This document shows positions 41,056 to 49,957 of a stretch of DNA of 64,000 bases, one piece after another. Location of the stretch: positions 1,353,907-1,417,906 of the forward strand of contig NZ_LT635549.1 of NCBI RefSeq assembly GCF_900120155.1, given 5' to 3'. The position numbers and the translations under genes are program-made. Below the pieces are notes generated by a model. That model saw only the letters and a list, made by a program, of their open reading frames with translations, made no database searches and was not told where the DNA came from. This stretch comes from Clostridium sp. Marseille-P3244 (GTDB lineage: Bacteria > Bacillota > Clostridia > Lachnospirales > Lachnospiraceae). Within the stretch, counting starts at the first letter, position 1; each line of letters opens with the position of its first letter.

Positions 41056-42412
41056 TTATCAGAAATATGCGATAAATTTTATAAAGGAACATCCGATAGC
41101 AGCAATTCTGCTGGATATGGGGATGGGCAAGACCAGTATAGTGCTGGCGGCTCTGAATGACCTGATATTTGATCGCTTTGAGGTGTCGAAGGTGCTGATT
41201 ATAGCGCCGTTAAGGGTCGCAAAACATACCTGGTCAACAGAAATTCAGAAATGGGATCAGCTGAAGGGACTCAGGTACTCCATAGTAGTCGGTACAGCGG
41301 CAGAGAGGAGGAGAGCCCTTATGGTGGATGCAGATATTTATATCATCAACCGGGAAAACATCCCTTGGCTGATTGAGAAGAGCGGCCTGCCTTTTGATTA
41401 TGACATGGTGGTGATCGATGAGCTGTCATCCTTTAAAAATTGGCAGGCAAAGAGATTTCGGGCATTGATGAAGGTGCGGCCGAAGGTAAAACGGATCGTG
41501 GGGCTGACCGGGACGCCTTCTTCCAATGGATTGATGGATTTATTCGCCGAGTACAAGATCCTGGATATGGGGGAACGCCTGGGAAGATTTATCAGCCAGT
41601 ACCGGCTGGATTATTTTGTGCCGGATCAGATGAACGGACCCGTTGTGTACAGCTACCGTTTAAGGCCGGGGGCAGACAGGAGAATCTACAACCGGATTTC
41701 GGATATTACGATTTCCATGAAGGGAACGGACCATCTGAAGATGCCGGAATTGGTAAATTCAGAATATATGGTCTACATGGATGAGGATGAGTGCAGGAAA
41801 TATGAGCAGATGAAGCATGATCTGGTTGTAAGCCTTCCGGGTGGAGAGGTTACAGCTGCGAACGCTGCCTCTTTATCCGGGAAGCTGACGCAGATGGCAA
41901 ATGGCGCTGTGTATTCCGATACGGGCGGGATAGAGAAGATCCATGACCGGAAGCTGGATGCCTTGGAGGATATGATTGAAGCAGCGAATGGAAAGAGTCT
42001 TCTGGTGGCCTATTGGTATAAGCATGACCTGATACGGATTTCCAGAAGACTGGATGCCCGGGGAGTGCGTTATGGAAAGCTGGATACGGACAAAAGTATC
42101 TGTGATTGGAATGCGGGAAGGCTGGAGGTTGGGCTGATACATCCGGCTTCTGCGGGACATGGGCTGAATCTGCAGAGCGGCGGGAGTACTCTGGTGTGGT
42201 TTGGGATGATATGGAGCTTGGAACTGTATCAGCAGACGATAGCCAGGCTTTGGAGACAGGGACAGGAATCCGGAACTGTGGTGGTACAGCACATCCTGAC
42301 AGCAGGTACTGTAGATGAGCGGATCATGAAGGCGTTATCCGCAAAAGATGCTACACAGACCAGGCTGATTGATGCAGTGAAGGCAGAGGTGACAGCAGAT
42401 GACGGGAACTAA
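41036..42412 (+). CDS. Phage SNF2-type DEAD/H helicase
   Basis: A 458-aa SF2 helicase/translocase of the SNF2 class common in siphophage replication modules. LLDMGMGKTSIVLAAL (near residue 25) is motif I, MVVIDELSSFKNW motif II (Asp-Glu-Leu-Ser variant), GLTGTPSSNGLMDLF motif III and QQTIARLWRQGQ motif VI. It lacks accessory chromatin-type domains. It overlaps VRR-NUC upstream and the next gene downstream, so translation is coupled. Confidence 0.92.
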   Translation: MRYKPHDYQKYAINFIKEHPIAAILLDMGMGKTSIVLAALNDLIFDRFEVSKVLIIAPLRVAKHTWSTEIQKWDQLKGLRYSIVVGTAAERRRALMVDADIYIINRENIPWLIEKSGLPFDYDMVVIDELSSFKNWQAKRFRALMKVRPKVKRIVGLTGTPSSNGLMDLFAEYKILDMGERLGRFISQYRLDYFVPDQMNGPVVYSYRLRPGADRRIYNRISDITISMKGTDHLKMPELVNSEYMVYMDEDECRKYEQMKHDLVVSLPGGEVTAANAASLSGKLTQMANGAVYSDTGGIEKIHDRKLDALEDMIEAANGKSLLVAYWYKHDLIRISRRLDARGVRYGKLDTDKSICDWNAGRLEVGLIHPASAGHGLNLQSGGSTLVWFGMIWSLELYQQTIARLWRQGQESGTVVVQHILTAGTVDERIMKALSAKDATQTRLIDAVKAEVTADDGN

Positions 42413-42641
42413 GAACCTGGCAGAGGATCCTTATGAACGGTTGGCGAACGCCATTATCCTGCAGGCTGTCACGGATTACCGAGCGGCGCTAAAGCGGATC
42501 AAATGGAAGCCGGAGGATCGGGAGACAATAGATGAAGCCATGAGAGTTGAGAGTTTTTTCCGTTCTGGCTGGTACAGTCAGCTGACAACCGTTGACGGAG
42601 AATATCTGATTCGAAGACTTCAGGACGAAGTGAAGGAATGA
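42399..42641 (+). CDS. Small hypothetical phage protein
   Basis: An 80-aa protein (LAEDPYERLANAIILQAVTD, AMRVESFFRSGWYSQLTTVD) that starts inside the last codons of the helicase gene behind GAGGTG. Its place between the SNF2 helicase and the sigma-like activator is one where short conserved phage proteins often lie. I assign no function. Confidence 0.75.
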   Translation: MTGTKNLAEDPYERLANAIILQAVTDYRAALKRIKWKPEDRETIDEAMRVESFFRSGWYSQLTTVDGEYLIRRLQDEVKE

Positions 42642-42702
42642 GAGTCAATCAAGGGAGGCAATCCGAGGAGAACTATTTACGGATTTCAATCGGAGGTGGC
42701 TT

Positions 42703-43134
42703 ATGGATAAACAGCAGACGGCGGTTAAGAACTTTTTGATGAAAGCGTATTATATGGATGAGCGGATCAACAGCAAGCTGGAGCAGGTAGCTTCCTTGAA
42801 TGAATTGGCGATAAAAGCAACCTCGACCATGAGTGACATGCCTGGCAGCCCGAACCGGAACATCCACAAAACAGAGGACATCATTGTGAAGATTCTGGAT
42901 CTGCAGAGGGAGATCCAGGAGGATGCCAATGAACTTCTGAACCTGAAGCAGGTGATCCGCCGGTGTATCAAGCAGGTGGAAGATCCAGAATGCCAGATCA
43001 TTTTGGAAGAGAGGTATCTGCGGATGGTGAAATGGGAGCAGATCGCTACAACGCTGAACATGAGCATGAGGAAAGTGTTCCGGCTCCATGACGAGACGCT
43101 GAAAAAAATCGTGATCCCTGAAAGTTGGCAGTAA
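42703..43134 (+). CDS. Phage late transcription activator, sigma-70 region 4-like (DUF1492/ArpU-like)
   Basis: A 143-aa protein with a coiled N-terminal half and a C-terminal HTH: EERYLRMVKWEQIATTLNMS followed by MRKVFRLHDETLKKI. This is the pattern of DUF1492/ArpU-type phage regulators that switch on late genes. GGAGGTGG precedes the ATG. It lies just before the packaging genes, fitting late-operon control. Confidence 0.8.
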   Translation: MDKQQTAVKNFLMKAYYMDERINSKLEQVASLNELAIKATSTMSDMPGSPNRNIHKTEDIIVKILDLQREIQEDANELLNLKQVIRRCIKQVEDPECQIILEERYLRMVKWEQIATTLNMSMRKVFRLHDETLKKIVIPESWQ

Positions 43135-43249
43135 ATGCTATAGATGTGCAGTATGGAAGTATGATATAGTTAAGATGGCAAAAATGAAAACAGGCCGTTG
43201 CGGAGAAAATCTGCAGCGGCTTTTTCTGTGGAAGAAAGAAGGTGGACAG

Positions 43250-43612
43250 ATGCCGAGAAAACCAAAGAAGCCCTGTGCTTATCCGGGCTGTCCCAACCTG
43301 ACGGATGGACGGTATTGTCCAGAGCATCAGAGCAAAGTGAACAGCGATTATGAGAAGTATGGCAGAGACAAGAATACCAAGAGAAAGTATGGTCGAGCCT
43401 GGAAGAGGATCCGGGATAAGTATGCGGCAGAGCATCCTTTCTGCGAGAGGTGCTTTGAACGAGGGATTCTTGTGGAGACGGAAGAGATCCACCACAAGCT
43501 GCCGCTGAGTGAAGGCGGCACTCATGACCGGAGAAATCTGATCGCGTTGTGCAAGTCGTGCCATTCCCGTGAGCACGCCGAGAGGGGAGATCGGTGGAGA
43601 AAAGCCCGGTAG
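43250..43612 (+). CDS. HNH endonuclease
   Basis: A 120-aa HNH nuclease of the type that assists terminase at cos sites. An N-terminal zinc site (CAYPGCPNLTDGRYCPEH) precedes the HNH core: HPFCERCFERG, EEIHHKLPLSEGGTHDRRNL and LCKSCHSREHAE. I start at ATG 43250 with AAGGTGG upstream; the longer frame from 43175 lacks such a site. It is immediately upstream of the small terminase gene, the usual location in HK97-like phages. Confidence 0.92.
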   Translation: MPRKPKKPCAYPGCPNLTDGRYCPEHQSKVNSDYEKYGRDKNTKRKYGRAWKRIRDKYAAEHPFCERCFERGILVETEEIHHKLPLSEGGTHDRRNLIALCKSCHSREHAERGDRWRKAR

Positions 43613-43765
43613 GGGCGGGTAAAATCTCCACGGGAACAGCCTCCGGGGAACGGTGCGGGGGTGTCACGCACAAAAACGAGAAATCAAACGGGGAATTATC
43701 CCCTGCAAGTCTGGGGTTCCCGCGAAGCTTGCTTCGTGGGGAGAGGACGAGGAGGTGAGAGGAAC
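43613..43765 (+). other. Candidate cos region with a hairpin
   Basis: The 153 bp between HNH and terminase genes contain GGTGCGGGGGTGTCACGCAC near 43653-43672, and a hairpin near 43720-43737 in which CGAAGC pairs with GCTTCG. A non-coding G-rich stretch between HNH and TerS is where cos is found in related phages. The cut site cannot be read from the sequence. Confidence 0.3.
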
Positions 43766-44305
43766 ATGGCGAAAGATGGAACGATGCGCGGCGGTGCCAG
43801 GGTTGGCTCTGGCAGGAAATCCAAAGCGCTGACGGAAAAGATCGGCAGCGGGCTGGCGGCATCGGTCATTGACCTTCCGGAGCCGGAAGAGATCAGCGGC
43901 GAGGACGTGCCTCCGGTGAAGGAGTTTTTAAAGGCGGCTCAGAAAAGCGGCATCGATCTCTGCGCGGAGGATGTGTTCCGGTCTACATTCCTCTGGCTGA
44001 AGGAGCGGGGATGTGACCGGCTGGTGAATACCCAGCTGATTGAGCAGTACGCTATGTCGGTGTCCCGGTGGGTGCAGTGCGAAACCTGTATTTCTGAATA
44101 CGGTTTTCTGGCGAAGCATCCGACCACAGGGGCGGCGATCACTTCTCCGTATGTGACCATGAGCCAGAATTATTTGAAGCAGGTAAACCAGTGCTGGTAT
44201 CAGATTTATCAGATTGTGAAGGAAAACTGTTCCGTGGAGTACGGCGGCGCCAATCCCCACGATGACCTGATGGAGCATCTGCTGTCTGCACGGAAACGGG
44301 GATAG
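43766..44305 (+). CDS. Terminase small subunit, P27 family
   Basis: A 179-aa small terminase that recognises phage DNA for packaging. GGARVGSGRKSKA near the start is the typical basic motif and VSRWVQCETCISEYGFLAKH lies in the P27 core. I start at ATG 43766 behind GAGGAGGTG; an open upstream extension has no ribosome site. It precedes, with three inserted genes, the large terminase gene. Confidence 0.88.
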   Translation: MAKDGTMRGGARVGSGRKSKALTEKIGSGLAASVIDLPEPEEISGEDVPPVKEFLKAAQKSGIDLCAEDVFRSTFLWLKERGCDRLVNTQLIEQYAMSVSRWVQCETCISEYGFLAKHPTTGAAITSPYVTMSQNYLKQVNQCWYQIYQIVKENCSVEYGGANPHDDLMEHLLSARKRG

Positions 44306-44315
44306 GAGGACTTGG

Positions 44316-44756
44316 ATGGAGTATGTAAGAAAAAGGCTTTCAGAATTAAAGCCGTATGAGAATAATCCGAGGGTCAATGATGAGGCGGTGGACGATGTTG
44401 CGGAGAGCATCCGGCAGTGTTCTTACATCGCACCAATCATCATTGATGAGGATGGCATGATCCTGGCCGGACACACGAGATATAAAGCTTTGAAGAAGCT
44501 GGGGTATCAGGAATGTGAAGTGGTTATCGTTTCCGATCTGACGGAAGCGCAGAAGAAAAAGTATCGTCTGTATGACAACAAAACGGCTGAGATGGCTTCC
44601 TGGGATCAAAGGAAGCTGAGTGCGGAATTGTGTGATGTGGATTTTCAGGGATATGATTTCGGACAGCCTGAGATTGCGATTCCTGATGATGAAACGGAAG
44701 AGGCAGGCCCTAAGACGATGACCTGTCCGTGCTGCGGGGAGGTGTTCGAGGTATGA
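44316..44756 (+). CDS. ParB-N (nuclease-like) domain protein, copy 1
   Basis: A 146-aa protein with a ParB/sulfiredoxin-like domain: NNPRVNDEAVDDVAESIRQC then IIDEDGMILAGHTRYKALKK. The C-terminus has a zinc-knuckle-like CPCCGEVFEV. Such proteins often sit beside phage DNA methyltransferases and may guide or regulate modification. It is clearly homologous to the next gene. GGAGGACTT precedes the ATG. Confidence 0.88.
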   Translation: MEYVRKRLSELKPYENNPRVNDEAVDDVAESIRQCSYIAPIIIDEDGMILAGHTRYKALKKLGYQECEVVIVSDLTEAQKKKYRLYDNKTAEMASWDQRKLSAELCDVDFQGYDFGQPEIAIPDDETEEAGPKTMTCPCCGEVFEV

Positions 44757-45247
44757 AGCTTCAGAGATTAAAGCTGGCTGATATAGAACCATACAAGAAT
44801 AATCCGAGAAAAAACGATAATGCGGTGAATGCTGTTGCGGAAAGTATTCGCCAGTGTTCCTATATTACGCCGATCATCGTAGATGAGAATTATGTGATCA
44901 TCGCAGGCCATACCAGATACAAGGCGCTTGTCGCTCTTGGTATAGATGATGCGGAATGCCTGATCTGCGATGGGCTGACGGAGGAACAGAAGAAGAAATA
45001 TCGGTTCCTGGATAACAAAATCGGCGAAAAGGCAACATGGGATCTGATGAAGTTGGAAGTCGAACTGGAAGGACTGGATCTGGAAGGGTTCGATTTTTTG
45101 GGCATGGCGGCCGACCTGCCTGTAGATAGTGACGGCAGCAGCGGTTCTGAAAAGGAACTGACCGGTACCACGGAAATAGATGCGGAGGTGTTTGGAGATG
45201 AAAAGTTCAAATACGAATGCCCGAACTGTGGTTTCCGGTTCAACTGA
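44753..45247 (+). CDS. ParB-N domain protein, copy 2
   Basis: A 164-aa paralogue of the preceding protein: NNPRKNDNAVNAVAESIRQC and GHTRYKALVALGIDD align without gaps, and both end in a CPxCG...F metal-site-like tail (CPNCGFRFN). The start overlaps the previous stop as ATGA. A Ser/Gly/Glu-rich linker (about 125-145) is unique to this copy. The tandem pair looks like an old duplication, because the copies have diverged substantially. Confidence 0.88.
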   Translation: MKLQRLKLADIEPYKNNPRKNDNAVNAVAESIRQCSYITPIIVDENYVIIAGHTRYKALVALGIDDAECLICDGLTEEQKKKYRFLDNKIGEKATWDLMKLEVELEGLDLEGFDFLGMAADLPVDSDGSSGSEKELTGTTEIDAEVFGDEKFKYECPNCGFRFN

Positions 45248-46313
45248 GTTTCCGTGGAAGTGGAGCCTGTCGGAACTGGAGAAAAGACCGAAGCATGGGC
45301 ATACTGTGTTTTCCTGTTTTTCCTGTGGCGGCGGTTCCTCGATGGGATACAAGCTGGCAGGATATGATGTCGTGGGTAGCTGCGAGATCGATCCCGATAT
45401 GATGAAGGTTTATAAGCAGAACAATCATCCGAAGCATTCATTTCTTATGGATGTCAGGGATTTTCTGAAATTGCCGGATGAAAAGATTCCGGAAGAGTTA
45501 TTCCATCTGGATGTGCTGGACGGTTCGCCGCCTTGCTCCGTGTTTTCCACAGCCGGAGCCAGAGAAGAAGGATGGAATACGGAAAAGGTATTCCGTGAAG
45601 GGCAGGCAAAGCAGCGGCTGGATGATCTGTTCCTTTATTTTATAGCGATAGCGAAGAGACTGCAGCCGAAGGCTGTGATCGCGGAGAATGTGAAGGGGAT
45701 CATCATTGGAAATGCCAAGGGCTGGGTCAACCAGATCGTGAAGGGGTTTGATGACGCAGGATATACAGTGCAGATCTTTTTGTTCAACGCGGCGAGGATG
45801 GGAGTGCCTCAGAAAAGGGAGCGCGTCTTTTTTATTGCCCATCGGAAAGACCTGAAATATCCGAAGCTGTCTATGGAGTTCCATTCTAAGCCGATCCCGT
45901 TTGGGGATGTCCGGGAGCCGTATGGCAAGCCGATGGATCCGGACAGCATGCAGGCGAAGCTTCTGAAATACCGGATTCCGACGGACCGCTGTATCGCGGA
46001 TATCAATGAGCGGGTGCGGAAGGTGAAGAACAACGGTTTTTCCACTCCGATCAACAGGGATGAGGAACCGGTGCAGACAATCGTTTCCGGCAGCAGCCTT
46101 TACCGGATGTGCGATGGCCTGCTGATGACGGATAAGGATATCATCAGCTGCCAGACCTTCCCGCAGGATTATGATTTTATGGGACAGAGTGTCCAGTATA
46201 TTTGCGGGATGAGTGTTCCGCCGGTGATGATGGCGAAAATCTCCGAGCAGGTGTACCGGCAGTGGCTGAAAGGCGGTGATGCGGATGAAGATGCGGAAAC
46301 TGAAGAAATATAA
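45198..46313 (+). CDS. Phage DNA (cytosine-5) methyltransferase
   Basis: A 371-aa C5-cytosine methyltransferase. SCFSCGGGSSMGYKLAGYD is motif I, DVLDGSPPCSVFS carries the catalytic Cys of motif IV, IAENVKGIIIG is motif VI and VPQKRERVFFIAHR motif VIII. The target sequence cannot be told. It may protect phage DNA from host restriction. It overlaps the ParB-N gene by 50 bp; I start at ATG 45198 behind GGAGGTG. Confidence 0.92.
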   Translation: MKSSNTNARTVVSGSTEFPWKWSLSELEKRPKHGHTVFSCFSCGGGSSMGYKLAGYDVVGSCEIDPDMMKVYKQNNHPKHSFLMDVRDFLKLPDEKIPEELFHLDVLDGSPPCSVFSTAGAREEGWNTEKVFREGQAKQRLDDLFLYFIAIAKRLQPKAVIAENVKGIIIGNAKGWVNQIVKGFDDAGYTVQIFLFNAARMGVPQKRERVFFIAHRKDLKYPKLSMEFHSKPIPFGDVREPYGKPMDPDSMQAKLLKYRIPTDRCIADINERVRKVKNNGFSTPINRDEEPVQTIVSGSSLYRMCDGLLMTDKDIISCQTFPQDYDFMGQSVQYICGMSVPPVMMAKISEQVYRQWLKGGDADEDAETEEI

Positions 46314-47892
46314 GCCGACAAAGTTCAAGGCGAAGGATTCTGTTTACGATGAGGAAGCGGCAGATTTTGCCGTGAACTTTATCGAGTGCCTGTGCCACAC
46401 CAAAGGCACCTGGGCCGGGAAGCCCTTTGAACTAATCGACTGGCAGGAGCAGATCATCCGGGATGTGTTTGGCACCATCAAGCCGAACGGCTACCGGCAG
46501 TTTAATACCGCATACATTGAGATCCCTAAGAAGCAAGGAAAATCGGAACTGGCTGCGGCAGTGGCCCTTCTGCTCTGCTGCGGAGATGGTGAGGAACGGG
46601 CGGAAGTGTATGGCTGTGCCGCAGACCGGCAGCAGGCGTCCATTGTTTTTGAAGTGGCGGCGGATATGGTGCGGATGTGTCCGGCCTTAAATAAGCGGGT
46701 GAAGATCCTGGCTTCCCAGAAGAGGATCATCTATCAGCCGACCAACAGTTTTTATCAGGTGCTGTCTGCGGAGGCCTACAGCAAGCATGGGTTTAATATT
46801 CATGGAGTTGTCTTTGATGAGCTGCATACCCAGCCGAACCGGAAGCTGTTCGATGTTATGACAAAGGGTTCCGGCGATGCCAGGATGCAGCCTCTGTATT
46901 TCCTGATCACTACAGCAGGGACGGATACCAACTCCATCTGCTATGAGACGCACCAGAAGGCAAAGGATATCCTGGAAGGCCGGAAGATCGACCCGACTTT
47001 TTACCCGGTGATCTATGGGGCGGATGAGGGTGACGACTGGACTGATCCGAAGGTCTGGAAGAAGGCCAACCCGTCTCTGGACATCACGGTGGGGATGGAC
47101 AAGGTGAGGGCAGCCTGCGAGTCAGCAAAGCAGAATCCAGGAGAGGAAAACTCCTTCCGGCAGCTGCGGCTGAACCAGTGGGTGAAGCAGGCGGTGCGCT
47201 GGATGCCGATGGAGAAATGGGATCAATGCGCCTTCGCGGTCAATGAAGAGGAACTGGAAGGAAGGGTCTGCTACGGCGGCCTGGATCTTTCCTCCACCAC
47301 GGACATCACGGCGTTTGTCCTGGTGTTCCCGCCTCTGGATGAGGAAGATAAGTTTCAGCTGCTCCCGTATTTCTGGATTCCGGAAGAGACGCTGGATCTG
47401 CGGGTGCGCAGGGATCATGTCCCCTATGATGTGTGGGAGCGGCAGGGTTTCCTGCAGACCACGGAGGGGAATGTGGTGCATTACGGATATATTGAGAAAT
47501 TCATTGAACGCCTGGGGGAACGGTTCAACATCCGGGAGATTGCTTTTGACCGGTGGGGCGCCGTGCAGATGGTCCAGAACCTGGAAGGCATGGGATTCAC
47601 GGTGGTTCCCTTCGGTCAGGGATTTAAGGATATGTCGCCGCCTACCAAGGAGCTGATGAAGCTGACATTGGAGCAGAGGATCGCCCACGGCGGGCATCCG
47701 GTGCTGCGGTGGATGATGGACAACATCTTCATCCGTACCGATCCGGCGGGGAATATCAAGGCGGATAAGGAGAAGTCCACGGAGAAGATCGATGGAGCGA
47801 TCGCGGCGATCATGGGGCTGGACCGGGCGATCCGGTGCGGGAATGATACAGGGGAATCTGTTTACGATACCAGGGGACTGCTGGTATTTTGA
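46285..47892 (+). CDS. Terminase large subunit
   Basis: A 535-aa packaging ATPase-nuclease of the Terminase_1/HK97-like class. IPKKQGKSELAAAV holds Walker A (residues about 80-87), VVFDELHTQ Walker B (Asp178-Glu179), LITTAGTD the coupling motif and YGGLDLSSTTDITAFVL the first nuclease acidic residue; AIAAIMGLDRAI near the end is typical. Several ATGs lie close together at 46279-46291; 46285 gives the best spacing to AAAGGCGG. It overlaps the methyltransferase gene. Confidence 0.95.
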   Translation: MKMRKLKKYKPTKFKAKDSVYDEEAADFAVNFIECLCHTKGTWAGKPFELIDWQEQIIRDVFGTIKPNGYRQFNTAYIEIPKKQGKSELAAAVALLLCCGDGEERAEVYGCAADRQQASIVFEVAADMVRMCPALNKRVKILASQKRIIYQPTNSFYQVLSAEAYSKHGFNIHGVVFDELHTQPNRKLFDVMTKGSGDARMQPLYFLITTAGTDTNSICYETHQKAKDILEGRKIDPTFYPVIYGADEGDDWTDPKVWKKANPSLDITVGMDKVRAACESAKQNPGEENSFRQLRLNQWVKQAVRWMPMEKWDQCAFAVNEEELEGRVCYGGLDLSSTTDITAFVLVFPPLDEEDKFQLLPYFWIPEETLDLRVRRDHVPYDVWERQGFLQTTEGNVVHYGYIEKFIERLGERFNIREIAFDRWGAVQMVQNLEGMGFTVVPFGQGFKDMSPPTKELMKLTLEQRIAHGGHPVLRWMMDNIFIRTDPAGNIKADKEKSTEKIDGAIAAIMGLDRAIRCGNDTGESVYDTRGLLVF

Positions 47893-47904
47893 TAGGAGGT
47901 TTTG

Positions 47905-49206
47905 ATGGGAATCTTAAGTTTGTTTGGATTTGGAAGGAGCAGGGATAAGCCGGAGAATCGGACTTCCGGCAGCGGCTATACCTTCTTTATGGGAGGGAGT
48001 ACATCCGGGAAGCGGGTGAATGAACGGACGGCCATGCAGATGACGGCGGTGTACTCCTGCGTGAGGATCCTGTCGGAGGCGGTGGCCAGCCTGCCATTAC
48101 AATTCTATAGATATACCGATGATGGCGGGAAAGAGAAAGCGGTGGAACATCCGCTTTATTTTTTGCTCCATGACGAGCCGAACCCGGAGATGACGTCTTT
48201 CGTGTTCCGGGAGACGCTGATGACGCACCTGCTTTTGTGGGGCAATGCCTACGCCCAGATCATCCGGAACGGAAGGGGCGAGGTGGTGGCCTTATATCCC
48301 CTGATGGCGGACCGGATGTATGTGGACAGGGATGACAAGGGGCAGCTGTACTACGAGTACACCCTGTATTCCGATGACGCGCCTACCATGAAGGGATCCA
48401 TTGTCCGGCTGTCCCCATATGAAGTGCTGCATATCCCAGGTCTGGGATTTGACGGGCTGGTGGGCTATTCGCCCATCGCTATGGCGAAGAACGCCATCGG
48501 CATGGCCATGGCCTGCGAGGAATACGGGGCGAAGTTTTTCGCCAACGGCGCGGCGCCTTCCGGGGTGCTGGAGCATCCGGGGACGATTAAAGATCCCAGT
48601 CGGGTGCGGGAAAGCTGGCAGAGGACCTTCGGAGGAAGCGGGAACGCCAACAAGGTGGCGGTGCTGGAGGAAGGGATGAAGTACACGCCCATCTCTATCT
48701 CGCCGGAGCAGGCGCAGTTTCTGGAAACAAGGAAGTTCCAGCTGGATGAGATCGCCCGGATCTTCCGGGTTCCGCCCCATATGATCGGGGATCTGGAAAA
48801 GTCGTCTTTCAACAACATCGAGCAGCAGTCCCTGGAATTCGTGAAGTATACTTTGGATCCCTGGGTGTCCCGGTGGGAGCAGTCCATGGTGCGCTCTTTA
48901 CTGTCCAGGGAAGAGAAAAAGCAGTATTTCATCAAGTTCAACGTGGACGGCCTGCTTCGCGGGGACTACCAGAGCCGGATGAACGGCTACGCCACGGCAA
49001 GGCAGAACGGCTGGATGAGCGCCAATGATATCCGGGAACTGGAAAACCTGGACCGGATCCCGGCGGAGCAGGGCGGGGATCTGTACCTGATCAATGGGAA
49101 CATGACGAAGCTTGCGGATGCCGGATTGTTTGGGACATCTCGGCAGGAGGCTGCCGCAGGGGGAGAGGATCTTGCGGCAATGGGGAAAGGAGAAGAAATC
49201 CGATGA
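47905..49206 (+). CDS. Phage portal protein, HK97 family
   Basis: A 433-aa portal (connector) protein that forms the DNA gate of the head. Family blocks are NERTAMQMTAVYSCVRILSE, PNPEMTSFVFRETLMTHLLL, WGNAYAQIIRNGRGEV and RVPPHMIGDLEKSSFNNIEQ. ATG 47905 follows AGGAGG. It is joined to the protease gene by an ATGA overlap, the standard portal-protease-capsid order. Confidence 0.95.
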   Translation: MGILSLFGFGRSRDKPENRTSGSGYTFFMGGSTSGKRVNERTAMQMTAVYSCVRILSEAVASLPLQFYRYTDDGGKEKAVEHPLYFLLHDEPNPEMTSFVFRETLMTHLLLWGNAYAQIIRNGRGEVVALYPLMADRMYVDRDDKGQLYYEYTLYSDDAPTMKGSIVRLSPYEVLHIPGLGFDGLVGYSPIAMAKNAIGMAMACEEYGAKFFANGAAPSGVLEHPGTIKDPSRVRESWQRTFGGSGNANKVAVLEEGMKYTPISISPEQAQFLETRKFQLDEIARIFRVPPHMIGDLEKSSFNNIEQQSLEFVKYTLDPWVSRWEQSMVRSLLSREEKKQYFIKFNVDGLLRGDYQSRMNGYATARQNGWMSANDIRELENLDRIPAEQGGDLYLINGNMTKLADAGLFGTSRQEAAAGGEDLAAMGKGEEIR

Positions 49207-49943
49207 AAAAATTTTGGAACTGGAAAAGCAGGAAGATCCGGGATCAGGATTCCGGCAAAGAGAGCGTTGAGAGAGTGCTGTTCCTGAACGGAACGATTGC
49301 GGAAGAGAGCTGGTATGACGATGAAGTCACGCCGGCTCTTTTTAAGGAAGAGCTGATGGCGGGAAACGGCGATATCACGGTTTGGATCAACAGCCCCGGC
49401 GGGGACTGTGTGGCCGCGGCACAGATCTACAACATGCTGATGGATTATAAAGGGAATGTCACGGTAAAGATCGATGGGATCGCGGCATCCGCGGCAAGCG
49501 TGATCGCCATGGCAGGAACGAAGGTACTGATCTCGCCGGTAGGCATGCTGATGATCCATAACCCGGCCACCATCGCCTGGGGAGATTCCGGAGAAATGCA
49601 GAAGGCTATTGAGATGCTGGAAAGCGTGAAGGATTCCATCATCAACGCCTATGAGATCAAGACCGGCCTGTCCCGGACAAAGCTGTCCCACATGATGGAC
49701 GCGGAGACCTGGATGGATGCCGGGAAAGCAGTGGAACTGGGGTTCGCGGACGGTATTTTAAGCCGTGAAGGATTCCCGGAGGACGCAGAACCTCCTGCGG
49801 TATCTATGCTCTATTCCGAAGCCGCCGCAGTCAATTCCTTAATGGATAAGATCGCGGCAAAGTGCAGGACAAAACCGAAAACCGAACCGACAGGCCGCAG
49901 CGTAGACAGTCTCTATGAGCGGCTTAATTTATTGAAGAATTAG
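49203..49943 (+). CDS. ClpP-type head maturation protease
   Basis: A 246-aa prohead protease of the ClpP/S14 type. VWINSPGGDCVAAAQIYNML and VKIDGIAASAASVIAMAG contain the substrate groove and catalytic Ser; GMLMIHNPATIAWG provides the His. It should trim the capsid protein's N-terminal delta region during head assembly. AAAGGAG precedes the start, which overlaps the portal stop. Confidence 0.94.
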   Translation: MKKFWNWKSRKIRDQDSGKESVERVLFLNGTIAEESWYDDEVTPALFKEELMAGNGDITVWINSPGGDCVAAAQIYNMLMDYKGNVTVKIDGIAASAASVIAMAGTKVLISPVGMLMIHNPATIAWGDSGEMQKAIEMLESVKDSIINAYEIKTGLSRTKLSHMMDAETWMDAGKAVELGFADGILSREGFPEDAEPPAVSMLYSEAAAVNSLMDKIAAKCRTKPKTEPTGRSVDSLYERLNLLKN

Positions 49944-49957
49944 AGGAGGACATGACG

